Source: CALBPI01 sp039814545 (GTDB taxonomy: Bacteria > Pseudomonadota > Gammaproteobacteria > Steroidobacterales > Woeseiaceae). From it: DNA of 13,432 nucleotides. The position numbers were made by a program, and so were the translations under genes. Below are positions 1 through 8,318 of the stretch, piece after piece. The stretch's first letter is position 1; every line of letters begins with the position of its first letter. The DNA lies in contig JBCCBB010000078.1 of the NCBI GenBank assembly GCA_039814545.1, positions 1 through 13,432 on the forward strand, read 5' to 3'. Below the pieces are notes generated by a model. That model was given only the letters and a program-made list of their open reading frames with translations. It searched no databases and was not told the origin of the DNA.

Positions 1-1142
<1,142 letters not shown>

Positions 1143-1146
<4 letters not shown>

Positions 1147-1676
1147 GATCGGTCTCCTTTAGAAGCGGGGCCAAGCGGCCGCGCGACCTTGATGGTTTGG
1201 CCCGTGGCTTCGGGCCAGTCGCCCGTAACAGCCGAGGCCGGGTGCGCCGCAATACCCTGGATGAGTCGTTCGGGCCAGGGCGACACGCGCCGGGTGCCGA
1301 GATCGACGTGCAGGTGCAGCCACTCACAGGTCGCGCTCAGCGCTCCCGTTGTGGCGTCGAAGAGATACTGGAACTGGTGCAGCCGCTTGTCGTCCCAGGC
1401 AAGGATTCGGGCGCACACGACGAAGCCCTCGTCAGCGACGAGTTCCTTGAGATAGCGGATGTGGGCCTCGACGGCGAAGGTCGAGCTGCCGGTATCGTCG
1501 CGATAGTCATCGCTCAGACCGAAGCCGTGCCAGAGCGCGTCGATACCGTAGTCGAACGCCAGCATGTAGTAGGCGACGTTCATGTGATTGTTGACGTCGA
1601 TCCACTCCGGCAACACGGCGCCTTCGTAGACGACGGGCGCCGTGCACGCGTCGAGTGTCAGCTTGCGATCGGACAT
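1143..1676 (-). CDS. Hot-dog acyl-CoA thioesterase, CdhB/4HBT-like
   Basis: Single-domain hot-dog thioesterase of 177 residues, expected to hydrolyse an acyl-CoA in the cytoplasm. The N-terminal motif LPEWIDVNNHMNVAYY (22-37) holds the Asp (D27) and His (H31) typical of 4-hydroxybenzoyl-CoA thioesterase-like active sites. It is followed by a GL-x-x-x-YR-x-x-TG-x-S stretch (53-65), FAVEAHIRYLKEL (67-79) and LHLHVDL (120-126). From memory this pattern resembles CdhB, the betainyl-CoA thioesterase of Pseudomonas carnitine degradation, but no other carnitine gene is visible here, so the substrate is left open. The tail after residue 140 is low in recognisable motifs. The start at 1676 has GGAGGGGGC just upstream. 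The gene is first of a pair: its TGA overlaps the GTG start of glpK by four bases. Confidence 0.85.
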
Positions 1677-1704
1677 GCCCCCTCCACCTGCGCCAAGCCG
1701 CGCA

Positions 1705-1721
1705 TGAGTGTGTGATACTCA
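1705..1721. promoter_or_regulatory. Divergent promoter region with inverted repeat
   Basis: The 74 bases between the divergently transcribed thioesterase and alpha/beta hydrolase genes hold one visible structured site: TGAGT-(7)-ACTCA. It overlaps TGTGATACT (1711-1719), which fits an extended -10 for the plus-strand hydrolase, although no -35 is seen. For the minus strand a TTGAGA lies at a plausible -35 position but without a good -10. Both readings are weak and the repeat arms are only five bases, so this is a candidate operator/promoter rather than a firm call. Confidence 0.25.
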
Positions 1722-1750
1722 CCCGCCGATCTCAAGCCATACGAGCCACG

Positions 1751-2701
1751 ATGCCCTCACGCCGCTTTCGGATCCGTTACCTGTTTGTTGCGCTTCTCCT
1801 GGCCGCAACGGCTGTTGTCGTGACTGCCCATGTGCCCGACCGCAGCGTCGCGGAGCTTGCCGACTGGCAGACGCCCGCCTCGCGGTTCATCGACGTGGAC
1901 GGCATGCGCGTGCACTACCGCCGTGAAGGCCCTACCGGCGCACCCACGCTCGTCCTGCTGCATGGCACCGCGGCGTCGCTGCACACCTGGGACGGCTGGG
2001 TCGAGTCGCTTTCCACAGACTTCGACGTGGTTCGGATGGACTTACCCGGCTTCGGGCTCACGGGGCCGCATGTCCGCGCCGACTACCGCATCGCGAGCTA
2101 CGCGGACTTTGTCGAGGACGTCGTGGACGCCCTGGGCCTTGAGACTTTTGCGCTTGCGGGCAATTCGCTGGGCGGCAACATCTCATGGCAATTCGCAGCC
2201 ACGCGTCCCGAACGGGTGTCGTCGCTCGTTCTGCTCGACCCCAGCGGTCTGCCGCCTGAGTCGGCGCGCGAGCCGTCCTTGGTATTCCGCCTCGCGAGCA
2301 CGCCTGTACTGCGCAATATACTCACGCTGTTTGCGCCCAATTCGCTCTACGAGGACAGCCTGCTCGAGGTCTACGCCGACGACAGCTTGGTCACGACCGA
2401 GCTGATCCGTCGCTATCGCGAGCTGTCGCTGCGGGAGGGCAATCGGCAGGCCTTTGTGGACCGCACCCTGCAGCTCGAGACGAGCGATCCGGATCAACTC
2501 GCGGACATCGCCGCGCCCACGCTGATTCTCTGGGGCGCACAGGATGTGTGGATTCCCGTCGAGGACGCGGCACGGTTTGAGTCCGGCATCGCCGATTCGC
2601 GCGTGATCATCTACCCGGACCTGGGGCACATCCCCATGGAAGAAGCGCCGGCCCGCACAGCTGCCGACGCGCGTGCGTTTCTCGAGTCGCTGGCGGACTG
2701 A
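1751..2701 (+). CDS. Membrane-anchored alpha/beta-fold hydrolase
   Basis: A 316-residue alpha/beta hydrolase that probably cleaves an ester or a related bond. The N-terminus is basic (MPSRRFRIRY) followed by a hydrophobic segment (11-26) that acts as a signal anchor or uncleaved signal, placing the enzyme on the periplasmic face of the inner membrane. The catalytic set is complete: oxyanion-hole HGTAAS (71-76), nucleophile elbow GNSLGG with S139, acid D265 in WGAQD, and H293 in LGHIP. A lid-like insert spans about 165-245. An upstream in-frame extension to 1655 exists but would overlap the divergent gene; ATG 1751 begins a classical anchor sequence and is preferred despite a weak ribosome site. 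The gene faces the DUF4442 gene tail to tail with four bases between them. Substrate is unknown; neighbouring thioesterases and glpK make a lipid or ester role plausible, by inference only. Confidence 0.88.
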   Translation: MPSRRFRIRYLFVALLLAATAVVVTAHVPDRSVAELADWQTPASRFIDVDGMRVHYRREGPTGAPTLVLLHGTAASLHTWDGWVESLSTDFDVVRMDLPGFGLTGPHVRADYRIASYADFVEDVVDALGLETFALAGNSLGGNISWQFAATRPERVSSLVLLDPSGLPPESAREPSLVFRLASTPVLRNILTLFAPNSLYEDSLLEVYADDSLVTTELIRRYRELSLREGNRQAFVDRTLQLETSDPDQLADIAAPTLILWGAQDVWIPVEDAARFESGIADSRVIIYPDLGHIPMEEAPARTAADARAFLESLAD

Positions 2702-2705
2702 CGCC

Positions 2706-3179
2706 CTAGCGCTTCTTCTTCGGCGACACGTACATGGGCACGGTGGCTTCGGCCACAACCTGGCCGGTCGCGTCCTTGACCACGAGTTCGAGCGGCACGT
2801 CCTGCGTCTCGCGCCAGTCATAGTCATCGATACGACAACTGGCCGTGACGTTCGTTTCCGCCTTGCCGAGGTAGCGGATGTTCATGCCTTTTGGAATCCA
2901 GCGCATGTCGGCGGAGATGCTGACTTCCATGAGGGTGCCCGCAACGAATTCGCAAAGATTCGCCATCGCGATGGCGTGCACGGTGCCCAGGTGGTTGGTG
3001 ACCTTGCGACGCTTGCGCAACTGCGCCTCGCCAAACCCGGGCTCGAGCGTCGTAAAGCGCGCGCCGATGCTTCCGAAGTACGGCGCCTTGAGGCTCACGG
3101 CGCGCGAGAACAACCACAAGCCGAAGGGCTTGCTGCGCAGTTTTTCGAGCGTGGCGTGCGTGGGGTTGCGAGTCGGCAT
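2706..3179 (-). CDS. DUF4442 hot-dog thioesterase-like protein
   Basis: A 157-residue cytoplasmic protein of the DUF4442 branch of the hot-dog superfamily, related to PaaI/YiiD-type acyl-CoA thioesterases. The conserved core is NHLGTVHAIAMANLCEF (62-78), where the N-x-x-G-T-x-H and downstream Glu (E77) are the residues used by this superfamily, followed by IPKGMNIRYLGKAETNV (95-111), the usual second conserved strand pair. The C-terminus ends in a basic tail (SPKKKR). The start at 3179 has GGAGG six bases upstream and a TATAGT -10-like box further up. It is the second hot-dog protein within 2.1 kb, but it is not closely related to the first: length, motif and position of the acidic residue differ. 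Substrate is not predictable. Confidence 0.85.
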   Translation of the reverse strand: MPTRNPTHATLEKLRSKPFGLWLFSRAVSLKAPYFGSIGARFTTLEPGFGEAQLRKRRKVTNHLGTVHAIAMANLCEFVAGTLMEVSISADMRWIPKGMNIRYLGKAETNVTASCRIDDYDWRETQDVPLELVVKDATGQVVAEATVPMYVSPKKKR

Positions 3180-3206
3180 CAGGCGCCTCCAAAACAGGTC
3201 GCGCCG

Positions 3207-3212
3207 ACTATA
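3207..3212 (-). promoter_or_regulatory. Candidate -10 box for the DUF4442 gene
   Basis: On the minus strand TATAGT (five of six matches to the sigma-70 -10) lies about 28 bases upstream of the ATG, leaving a leader of roughly 20 bases that contains GGAGG. No clear -35 is seen at the expected distance. Confidence 0.35.
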
Positions 3213-3244
3213 GCCGAAGACGCGCCATGGGCGTTGCTGTCGGC

Positions 3245-3250
3245 TACACT
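3245..3250 (+). promoter_or_regulatory. Candidate -10 box for quinone oxidoreductase
   Basis: TACACT (four of six matches) ends six bases before the ATG at 3257. If used, transcription would begin about at the start codon, giving a leaderless or nearly leaderless mRNA. No -35 is evident at 16-18 bases upstream. An alternative is TATAGC at 3209-3214, which would give a leader of about 37 bases. Confidence 0.25.
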
Positions 3251-3256
3251 AGGGCG

Positions 3257-4249
3257 ATGAGCAAGACCATGCGCGTTGCCGAGATTTCCACCCCAGGCGG
3301 CCCCGAAGTGCTGGTTGCCGGCACCCGCGCCGTGCCCGAGCCGGGGCCAGACGAGGTCCTGATCCGCGTCGCCGCTGCGGGCGTCAATCGTCCCGACTGC
3401 CTGCAACGCGCGGGGCTGTACCCGGCACCGCCCGGCGCCAGCGATTTGCCCGGCCTTGAAGTGGCTGGCGAAGTCGTGGCAACAGGCAGCAACGTCAGCC
3501 GCTGGCAGCCGGGCGACATCGTCTGCGCGCTAACACACGGTGGCGGCTATGCGGAGAACGTGCGCGTCCATGCCGGCAGCTGTCTGCCCGTGCCCGGGCG
3601 CTTGACGCCCGCGCAGGCTGCAGCGCTGCCCGAAACCGCGTTCACGGTGTACTTCAATGTCTGGATGCGCGCGAGTATGAAACCGGGCGACAGCCTGCTG
3701 ATCCATGGTGGGTCCAGCGGCATCGGCACGACTGCGATTCAGTTTGCGAAGGCACTGGGCCACGACGTCGTGGTAACGGCGGGCAGCGAGGAAAAGTGCA
3801 CGTTCTGCCGCGAGCTTGGCGCCGACCTTGCGATCAACTACCGCGACGGCGACTGGCGCGACGCGCTCGCAGAAGCGCGCCCCGACGGCGTCGACGTCAT
3901 CCTCGACATGGTTGCCGGGCCCTACACGCAGAAGAACATCGACGCTCTGCGCACGGATGGCCGCTACGCCCTCATTGCGCTTGTGGGCGGTGCGGTCGCC
4001 GATGGCGTCAGCATGGGCAGCATCCTACGTAAGCGACTGACCATCACGGGCTCGACGCTGCGCCCGCAGCCCGATGCCGTGAAGGCCGAGATCGCGACCA
4101 ACCTCGAGCGCGACCTCTGGCCGCTCGTCAGCGTGGGTAGTATGACGCCCGTGATCCACGCCGAATTTCCGCTGGAACAAGCGGCCCAGGCGCACGCGCT
4201 CATGGAGCGCGGCGAGCACATGGGCAAAATCGTTTTGACCGTCGACTGA
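3257..4249 (+). CDS. NAD(P)H quinone oxidoreductase, PIG3-type
   Basis: A 330-residue zinc-free medium-chain reductase of the quinone oxidoreductase family, closest in pattern to the PIG3/TIGR02824 group, which reduces quinones with NAD(P)H in the cytosol. The N-terminal catalytic domain has GVNRPDCLQRAGLYPAPPG (42-60), typical of this branch, and GLEVAGEV (66-73). The Rossmann domain has the nucleotide motif GGSSGIG (151-157), and the C-terminal MGKIVL is the usual family end. The zinc-ligand cysteines of alcohol dehydrogenases are absent. Start choice lies between ATG 3257 and ATG 3269 (MRVAEI); 3257 follows a weak AGGG and was kept, while the in-frame ATG at 3227 lies upstream of the likely -10. 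The stop is 13 bases before the next gene, so the two probably share one transcript. Confidence 0.9.
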   Translation: MSKTMRVAEISTPGGPEVLVAGTRAVPEPGPDEVLIRVAAAGVNRPDCLQRAGLYPAPPGASDLPGLEVAGEVVATGSNVSRWQPGDIVCALTHGGGYAENVRVHAGSCLPVPGRLTPAQAAALPETAFTVYFNVWMRASMKPGDSLLIHGGSSGIGTTAIQFAKALGHDVVVTAGSEEKCTFCRELGADLAINYRDGDWRDALAEARPDGVDVILDMVAGPYTQKNIDALRTDGRYALIALVGGAVADGVSMGSILRKRLTITGSTLRPQPDAVKAEIATNLERDLWPLVSVGSMTPVIHAEFPLEQAAQAHALMERGEHMGKIVLTVD

Positions 4250-4262
4250 ACGGAGCACCTGG

Positions 4263-4841
4263 ATGGACGCACTGCTAATCGTCGTTGCCGCACTGCTCGT
4301 GCTGGCTGTCGTGGGCTGGATCATGCTGCTGGGCAGCCGCAGCCACACGAATCCGCACATTACCGTAGGCCGACGCTTGCCGAGCTTTGTGTGCAAACGC
4401 GAAGACGGCAGCACCGTGTCGAGCGACGAGCTCGTCGGCAGCCGCAGTGTGCTCGTGTTCGTGCGCGGCAGCTGGTGCCCGTTTTGCTCGACGCAGGTTC
4501 AGGCGCTGACCTACCACTACCGCAAAATCACCCAGGACGGCGGCAAGCTGATCATCGTTACTCGGACGCCGCTCGATACGACGCGCCGCGTCGCTGATCA
4601 ATTCAACGTGGAATTTGAGTTCTGGCTCGACGAGAACCTTGAGGCTGCGACCGGACTCGAGCTCGTGGACGACGAGGACATCCCCGAGCGCTTCCAGGGG
4701 GAGTTCGGCCGGCGCACGATTCTGCCGACGGTGATCGTCACCGACTCCGACAACATCATCCGCTACAGCTACCGCTCATCAAAGCCGTCCGACCGCCCGG
4801 AACCGCAACGGTTCATGTCGGTGTTTGAAGCGATCAGCTAA
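4263..4841 (+). CDS. Membrane-anchored thioredoxin-fold/peroxiredoxin-like protein
   Basis: A 192-residue protein with one N-terminal membrane segment (about 3-23) and a thioredoxin-fold domain of the AhpC-TSA/redoxin type (about 35-190). The redox centre is SWCPFCSTQ (70-78), with C72 and C75 forming a CPFC pair, and the cis-proline loop is ILPTVIV (153-159, P155). An extra Cys sits at 44. The CPFC pair is compatible with thiol-disulfide exchange, or with peroxide reduction as in atypical peroxiredoxins; I cannot separate these. Orientation is uncertain: positive residues follow the membrane segment, which by the positive-inside rule would favour a cytoplasmic domain. The gene starts 13 bases after the quinone oxidoreductase with GGAG upstream. 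It ends 8 bases from the convergent ldh gene. Confidence 0.8.
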   Translation: MDALLIVVAALLVLAVVGWIMLLGSRSHTNPHITVGRRLPSFVCKREDGSTVSSDELVGSRSVLVFVRGSWCPFCSTQVQALTYHYRKITQDGGKLIIVTRTPLDTTRRVADQFNVEFEFWLDENLEAATGLELVDDEDIPERFQGEFGRRTILPTVIVTDSDNIIRYSYRSSKPSDRPEPQRFMSVFEAIS

Positions 4842-4849
4842 CCCCAGAT

Positions 4850-5896
4850 TCAGTCGCCCGCAATCAGGGCTCGGGCCATGGCGTCCGCGATGACGTTGGT
4901 GGGGCGTTGCTCACGGTCCGACTGCGAGAAGATGTCGCCGAGCCGGTCGCCGATCGCCGCAACGCGCGCGTCCACATCGGCTTCGGTAAACCCGCCTTCG
5001 TATTCGAGCGCCACATTCACGATGCCGCCGGCGTTGATCACGTAGTCAGGTGCATAGAGGATGCCCGCGTCAAACAGACGCTGGCCGTCCTCATCGGTGG
5101 CCAGCTGATTGTTGGCCGCACCCGCAATGATCGTCGCCTTGAGACGCGGGATACTCTCGGAATCGAGAACCGCACCCAACGCGCAAGGCGCCACGATATC
5201 GGCGTCGGTGAACAGGATGTCCTCGAGCGACGCCGCCTCCGCGCCCAGTTCCTCGCAGGCCTGGGCGACACGCGCACCGTTGATGTCAGCCACCGTCAGT
5301 CTGGCACCCGCGTTCGCCAGCGAGCGAGCCAGGTTCATGCCGACGTTGCCCACGCCCTGAACCGCCACGTGCAGACCTTCGAGCGATGCATTACCGCGCT
5401 GGTGGTGAACCGCCGCACGAAGGCCCGCGAATACGCCATCGGCCGTCTTGGGTGACGGGTCGCCACCCGCACTGCCGCCCGTGCTGGGCAATCCCGCAAC
5501 ATGGCGCGTCCGCGTTGCAATGACCTGCATCGCCGGAACACTCATGCCGACATCTTCGGCTGTGATGTAGTCACCGCGCAGCGTCTCGACGAACTGCCCG
5601 AACGACTCGAGCAGGGGGTCGGTGAGCTGTCGGTCTTCAGGCGCCAGGATCACGGCTTTGCCGCCGCCCAGCGAGAGCCCGGCCATCGCGTTCTTGTAGC
5701 TCATGCCCTGAGAGAGCCGCAGGACATCGGTCAGTGCCGCCGTGTCGTCGTCGTAGCGCCAGAAGCGGCAGCCACCGGCCGCCGGACCCAGCGACGTGGA
5801 GTGAATCGCGATGATCGCGCGCAGGCCCGAAACGGGATCGCTGCAATGCAGGACCCGTTCATGCTGCGCCCAGGCAGCATTGTCGAACACGCTCAT
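4850..5896 (-). CDS. ldh: Leucine (branched-chain amino acid) dehydrogenase
   Basis: Cytoplasmic NAD-dependent Glu/Leu/Phe/Val-family dehydrogenase of 348 residues that oxidatively deaminates leucine, valine and isoleucine to 2-oxoacids, releasing ammonia and NADH; the reverse reaction is also possible. The N-terminal domain has LGPAAGGCRFW (36-46) and MSYKNAMAGLSLGGGKAVI (65-83). K68, K80 and D115 (in ITAEDVG) occupy the same positions as the catalytic residues of Bacillus leucine dehydrogenase. The Rossmann motif is VQGVGNVG (179-186), followed by APCALGA and APDYVINAGG. Preference for Leu over Val or Phe is inferred from similarity, not shown. The frame is open upstream to 6103, inside trxB, but ATG 5896 matches the family N-terminus and follows GGGGA. 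It is last in the pntA-pntB-trxB-ldh series, 25 bases after trxB. Confidence 0.92.
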   Translation of the reverse strand: MSVFDNAAWAQHERVLHCSDPVSGLRAIIAIHSTSLGPAAGGCRFWRYDDDTAALTDVLRLSQGMSYKNAMAGLSLGGGKAVILAPEDRQLTDPLLESFGQFVETLRGDYITAEDVGMSVPAMQVIATRTRHVAGLPSTGGSAGGDPSPKTADGVFAGLRAAVHHQRGNASLEGLHVAVQGVGNVGMNLARSLANAGARLTVADINGARVAQACEELGAEAASLEDILFTDADIVAPCALGAVLDSESIPRLKATIIAGAANNQLATDEDGQRLFDAGILYAPDYVINAGGIVNVALEYEGGFTEADVDARVAAIGDRLGDIFSQSDREQRPTNVIADAMARALIAGD

Positions 5897-5921
5897 TGTC
5901 AGAGTCCCCGTGGTGGGTTGC

Positions 5922-6881
5922 TCAGTCGGCACCCAACTCGTCGATGTATTTCTCGGCGTCGAGCGCCGCCATGCAGCCGAAGCCGGCTGAAGTGATGGCC
6001 TGCCGGTAAACCTGGTCGGCCACGTCCCCGGCCGCGAACACGCCCGGCACACTCGTGGCCGTCGCATTACCACCCAGGCCACTGTGGATGACAATGTAAC
6101 CACCGTTCATCTCAAGCTGGCCTTCGAAAATGTCTGTGTTGGGCTTGTGCCCGATGGCGATGAACACGCCGTGCAGGTCAACGTCCTGGGTTTCGCCCGA
6201 AGCGACATGCTTGATGCGCATGCCTGTCACGCCCGCGTCGTCGCCGAGGATCTCCTCGAGCGTGTGATCCCAGTGGATCGTGACGTTGCCGTTCTTTTCC
6301 TTGTCGAACAGACGGTCCTGCAGGATTTTCTCGGCGCGCAGCTTATCACGGCGGTGCACGAGGACCACCTCGCTAGCGATATTCGACAGGTACAGCGCCT
6401 CTTCGACGGCTGTGTTACCGCCGCCGATGACCGCAACGCGCTTGTCGCGGTAGAAGAAGCCGTCACAGGTGGCGCAGGCGCTCACGCCCTTGCCCATGAA
6501 CGACTGCTCCGAGGGCAGGCCCAAGTACTTGGCCGAAGCCCCCGTCGAGATGATCAGAGAGTCTGCCGTGTATTCACCCGTCGAGCCCTTAAGCACGAAC
6601 GGCCGCTGCGCCAGGTCAACCGCGTCAATGTGGTCGAAGACGATCTGTGTGTCGAAGCGCTCGGCGTGGGCTTTCATGCGCTCCATGAGCGCGGGGCCCT
6701 GCAGGCCTTCGACGTCGCCGGGCCAGTTGTCGACATCGGTCGTCGTCGTGAGCTGGCCGCCCACTTCGATGCCTGTAATGAGCATCGGCTCGAGGTTGGC
6801 GCGCGCCGCATAGACGGCCGCGGCGTAGCCGGCCGGGCCGGAGCCCAGAATGACGGTTTTGGCGTGGGTACGGTCGCTCAC
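5922..6881 (-). CDS. trxB: Thioredoxin reductase
   Basis: Cytoplasmic flavoprotein of 319 residues that transfers electrons from NADPH through FAD and a redox disulfide to thioredoxin. The FAD-binding motif is GSGPAGYAAA (13-22), the active-site disulfide is ACATCDG (135-141, C136 and C139, as in E. coli), the NADPH motif is GGGNTAVEEA (153-162) followed by HRRD (176-179), and the C-terminal FAD contact is AAGDVADQVYRQAITSAG. Length is normal for the low-molecular-weight family. The start is GTG at 6881, preceded by AGGA at good spacing. The gene lies 18 bases after pntB and 25 before ldh on the same strand; PntAB makes NADPH, the substrate of this enzyme. Confidence 0.97.
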   Translation of the reverse strand: MSDRTHAKTVILGSGPAGYAAAVYAARANLEPMLITGIEVGGQLTTTTDVDNWPGDVEGLQGPALMERMKAHAERFDTQIVFDHIDAVDLAQRPFVLKGSTGEYTADSLIISTGASAKYLGLPSEQSFMGKGVSACATCDGFFYRDKRVAVIGGGNTAVEEALYLSNIASEVVLVHRRDKLRAEKILQDRLFDKEKNGNVTIHWDHTLEEILGDDAGVTGMRIKHVASGETQDVDLHGVFIAIGHKPNTDIFEGQLEMNGGYIVIHSGLGGNATATSVPGVFAAGDVADQVYRQAITSAGFGCMAALDAEKYIDELGAD

Positions 6882-6899
6882 AGTGAGTCCTGTCTGGCG

Positions 6900-8303
6900 C
6901 TACTGCTGCAGGGCGCGCAGCACCTCGTCGAGGGTCTGCTTGGCGTCACCGAATAGCATGCGCGTGTTGTCCTTGAAGAACAGCGGGTTCTGCACGCCGG
7001 CGTATCCCGTCGCCATGCTCCGCTTCAACACGATAGTGGTGCTGCCTTTCCAGACTTCAAGCACGGGCATGCCCGCGATGGGGCTGTCCGGCTCGTCCTG
7101 GGCGGACGGGTTGACGATGTCGTTGGCGCCGATCACGACGCTGACGTCTGTTTCCGGGAAGTCGTCGTTGATCTCGTCCATCTCAAGCACGATGTCGTAA
7201 GGCACGCGAGCCTCGGCCAACAGCACGTTCATGTGACCCGGCATGCGACCCGCGACGGGGTGAATGGCGAAGCGCACATTGACGCCCTTGTCGCGCAATG
7301 TCCGCGTGATTTCGTTCACAGTGTGCTGGGCCTGCGCCACGGCCATACCGTAACCAGGCACGATGACGACGTTCTTGGCGCCCGCGAGCATCTCGGAGAC
7401 CTCCTCGGCCTGCACGGCGATGACCTCGCCCTGCTCGCCCGCCTCACCGCCACCACCACCGCCGCCTGTAGTGGTGCCAAAGCCACCCGCAATCACGCTC
7501 AGGAACTTGCGGTTCATGGCGCGGCACATGATGTAGGACAGGATCGCGCCCGAGCTGCCGACGAGCGCACCCGTAACGATGAGCAGGTCGTTGGAGAGCA
7601 TGAAGCCCGTGGCCGATGCAGCCCAGCCCGAGTAACTGTTGAGCATCGAGACCACGACGGGCATGTCGGCGCCGCCGATGGCGACGACCATGTGCACGCC
7701 GAAGGCGAGCGCAATCAGCGTCATGAGGAACAGCGGCAAGAAACCACCGCCTGCGGCTGAACCCTCGACGAACAAGGTGCCGAGCCAGATCGCGATCAGG
7801 CCCAGGCCCAGGTTGAGCCAATGGCGCGCCGGCAGCAGCACGGGATTGCCGCCGATGCGGCCCGACAGCTTGCCGAATGCGATGACCGAACCCGAGAACG
7901 TCAATGCGCCGATGAGCACACCGACGTAGATTTCGATGTCGTGGATCGTCTTCTCGACGCCGTAGAACTTGGCCGACGGGTCGAGGAACGTGGCGTAGCC
8001 GACGAATACCGCGGCCAGGCCGACAAGGCTGTGGAGGATCGCGACGAGCTCGGGCATCTGAGTCATCTGCACCGTGCGCGCGAGCTTGATGCCGATGGCC
8101 GCGCCCGCACCCAAACCGAGGACCAGCAAGATGTAGTTGCCATCAACGATGCCGAAGATGGTGGCGACAAGCGCAAGCGCCATGCCGGCCATGCCGTAGA
8201 GGTTGCCGCGCCGTGCCGTCTCCTGGTTGCTGAGACCACCCAGCGCGAGGATGAACAGGATCGTGGCGATGATGTAGGCCGCCTGGACCATTCCGATAGA
8301 CAT
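6900..8303 (-). CDS. pntB: Proton-translocating NAD(P) transhydrogenase, beta subunit
   Basis: Inner-membrane subunit of 467 residues that, with PntA, couples inward proton flow to hydride transfer from NADH to NADP. The first 270 residues are a chain of hydrophobic helices (domain II); the rest is the cytosolic NADP-binding domain III. H91 (in ILHSLVG) and D213 (in GGADMP) match the positions of E. coli beta-subunit residues important for proton transfer. Domain III carries PGYGMAVAQAQ (316-326), HPVAGRMPGHMNVLLAEA (348-365) and GANDIVNP (392-399). The hinge between the domains has an unusual seven-glycine run (280-286). ATG 8303 follows GGGGAG; the gap to pntA is 15 bases. Confidence 0.97.
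   Translation of the reverse strand: MSIGMVQAAYIIATILFILALGGLSNQETARRGNLYGMAGMALALVATIFGIVDGNYILLVLGLGAGAAIGIKLARTVQMTQMPELVAILHSLVGLAAVFVGYATFLDPSAKFYGVEKTIHDIEIYVGVLIGALTFSGSVIAFGKLSGRIGGNPVLLPARHWLNLGLGLIAIWLGTLFVEGSAAGGGFLPLFLMTLIALAFGVHMVVAIGGADMPVVVSMLNSYSGWAASATGFMLSNDLLIVTGALVGSSGAILSYIMCRAMNRKFLSVIAGGFGTTTGGGGGGGEAGEQGEVIAVQAEEVSEMLAGAKNVVIVPGYGMAVAQAQHTVNEITRTLRDKGVNVRFAIHPVAGRMPGHMNVLLAEARVPYDIVLEMDEINDDFPETDVSVVIGANDIVNPSAQDEPDSPIAGMPVLEVWKGSTTIVLKRSMATGYAGVQNPLFFKDNTRMLFGDAKQTLDEVLRALQQ
7446..7466 (-). repeat. (GGY)7 triplet run encoding poly-glycine
   Basis: Seven consecutive GGT/GGC codons within pntB, coding residues 280-286. The run sits in the linker between the membrane helices and the NADP-binding domain. 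Such triplet runs can change length by replication slippage without shifting the frame. Confidence 0.7.
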
Positions 8304-8318
8304 ACTGTTCTCCCCGAC

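Noticed and set aside
1655..1750. Upstream GTG start for the alpha/beta hydrolase
   Set aside because: It would overlap the divergent thioesterase coding region and hide the signal-anchor sequence.
5897..6103. Longer start for ldh reaching into trxB
   Set aside because: The extension does not match the family N-terminus; ATG 5896 aligns catalytic residues with Bacillus numbering.
6084..6956. 290-codon open frame antisense to trxB
   Set aside because: Overlaps a certain gene fully, and no ribosome site or domain was seen.
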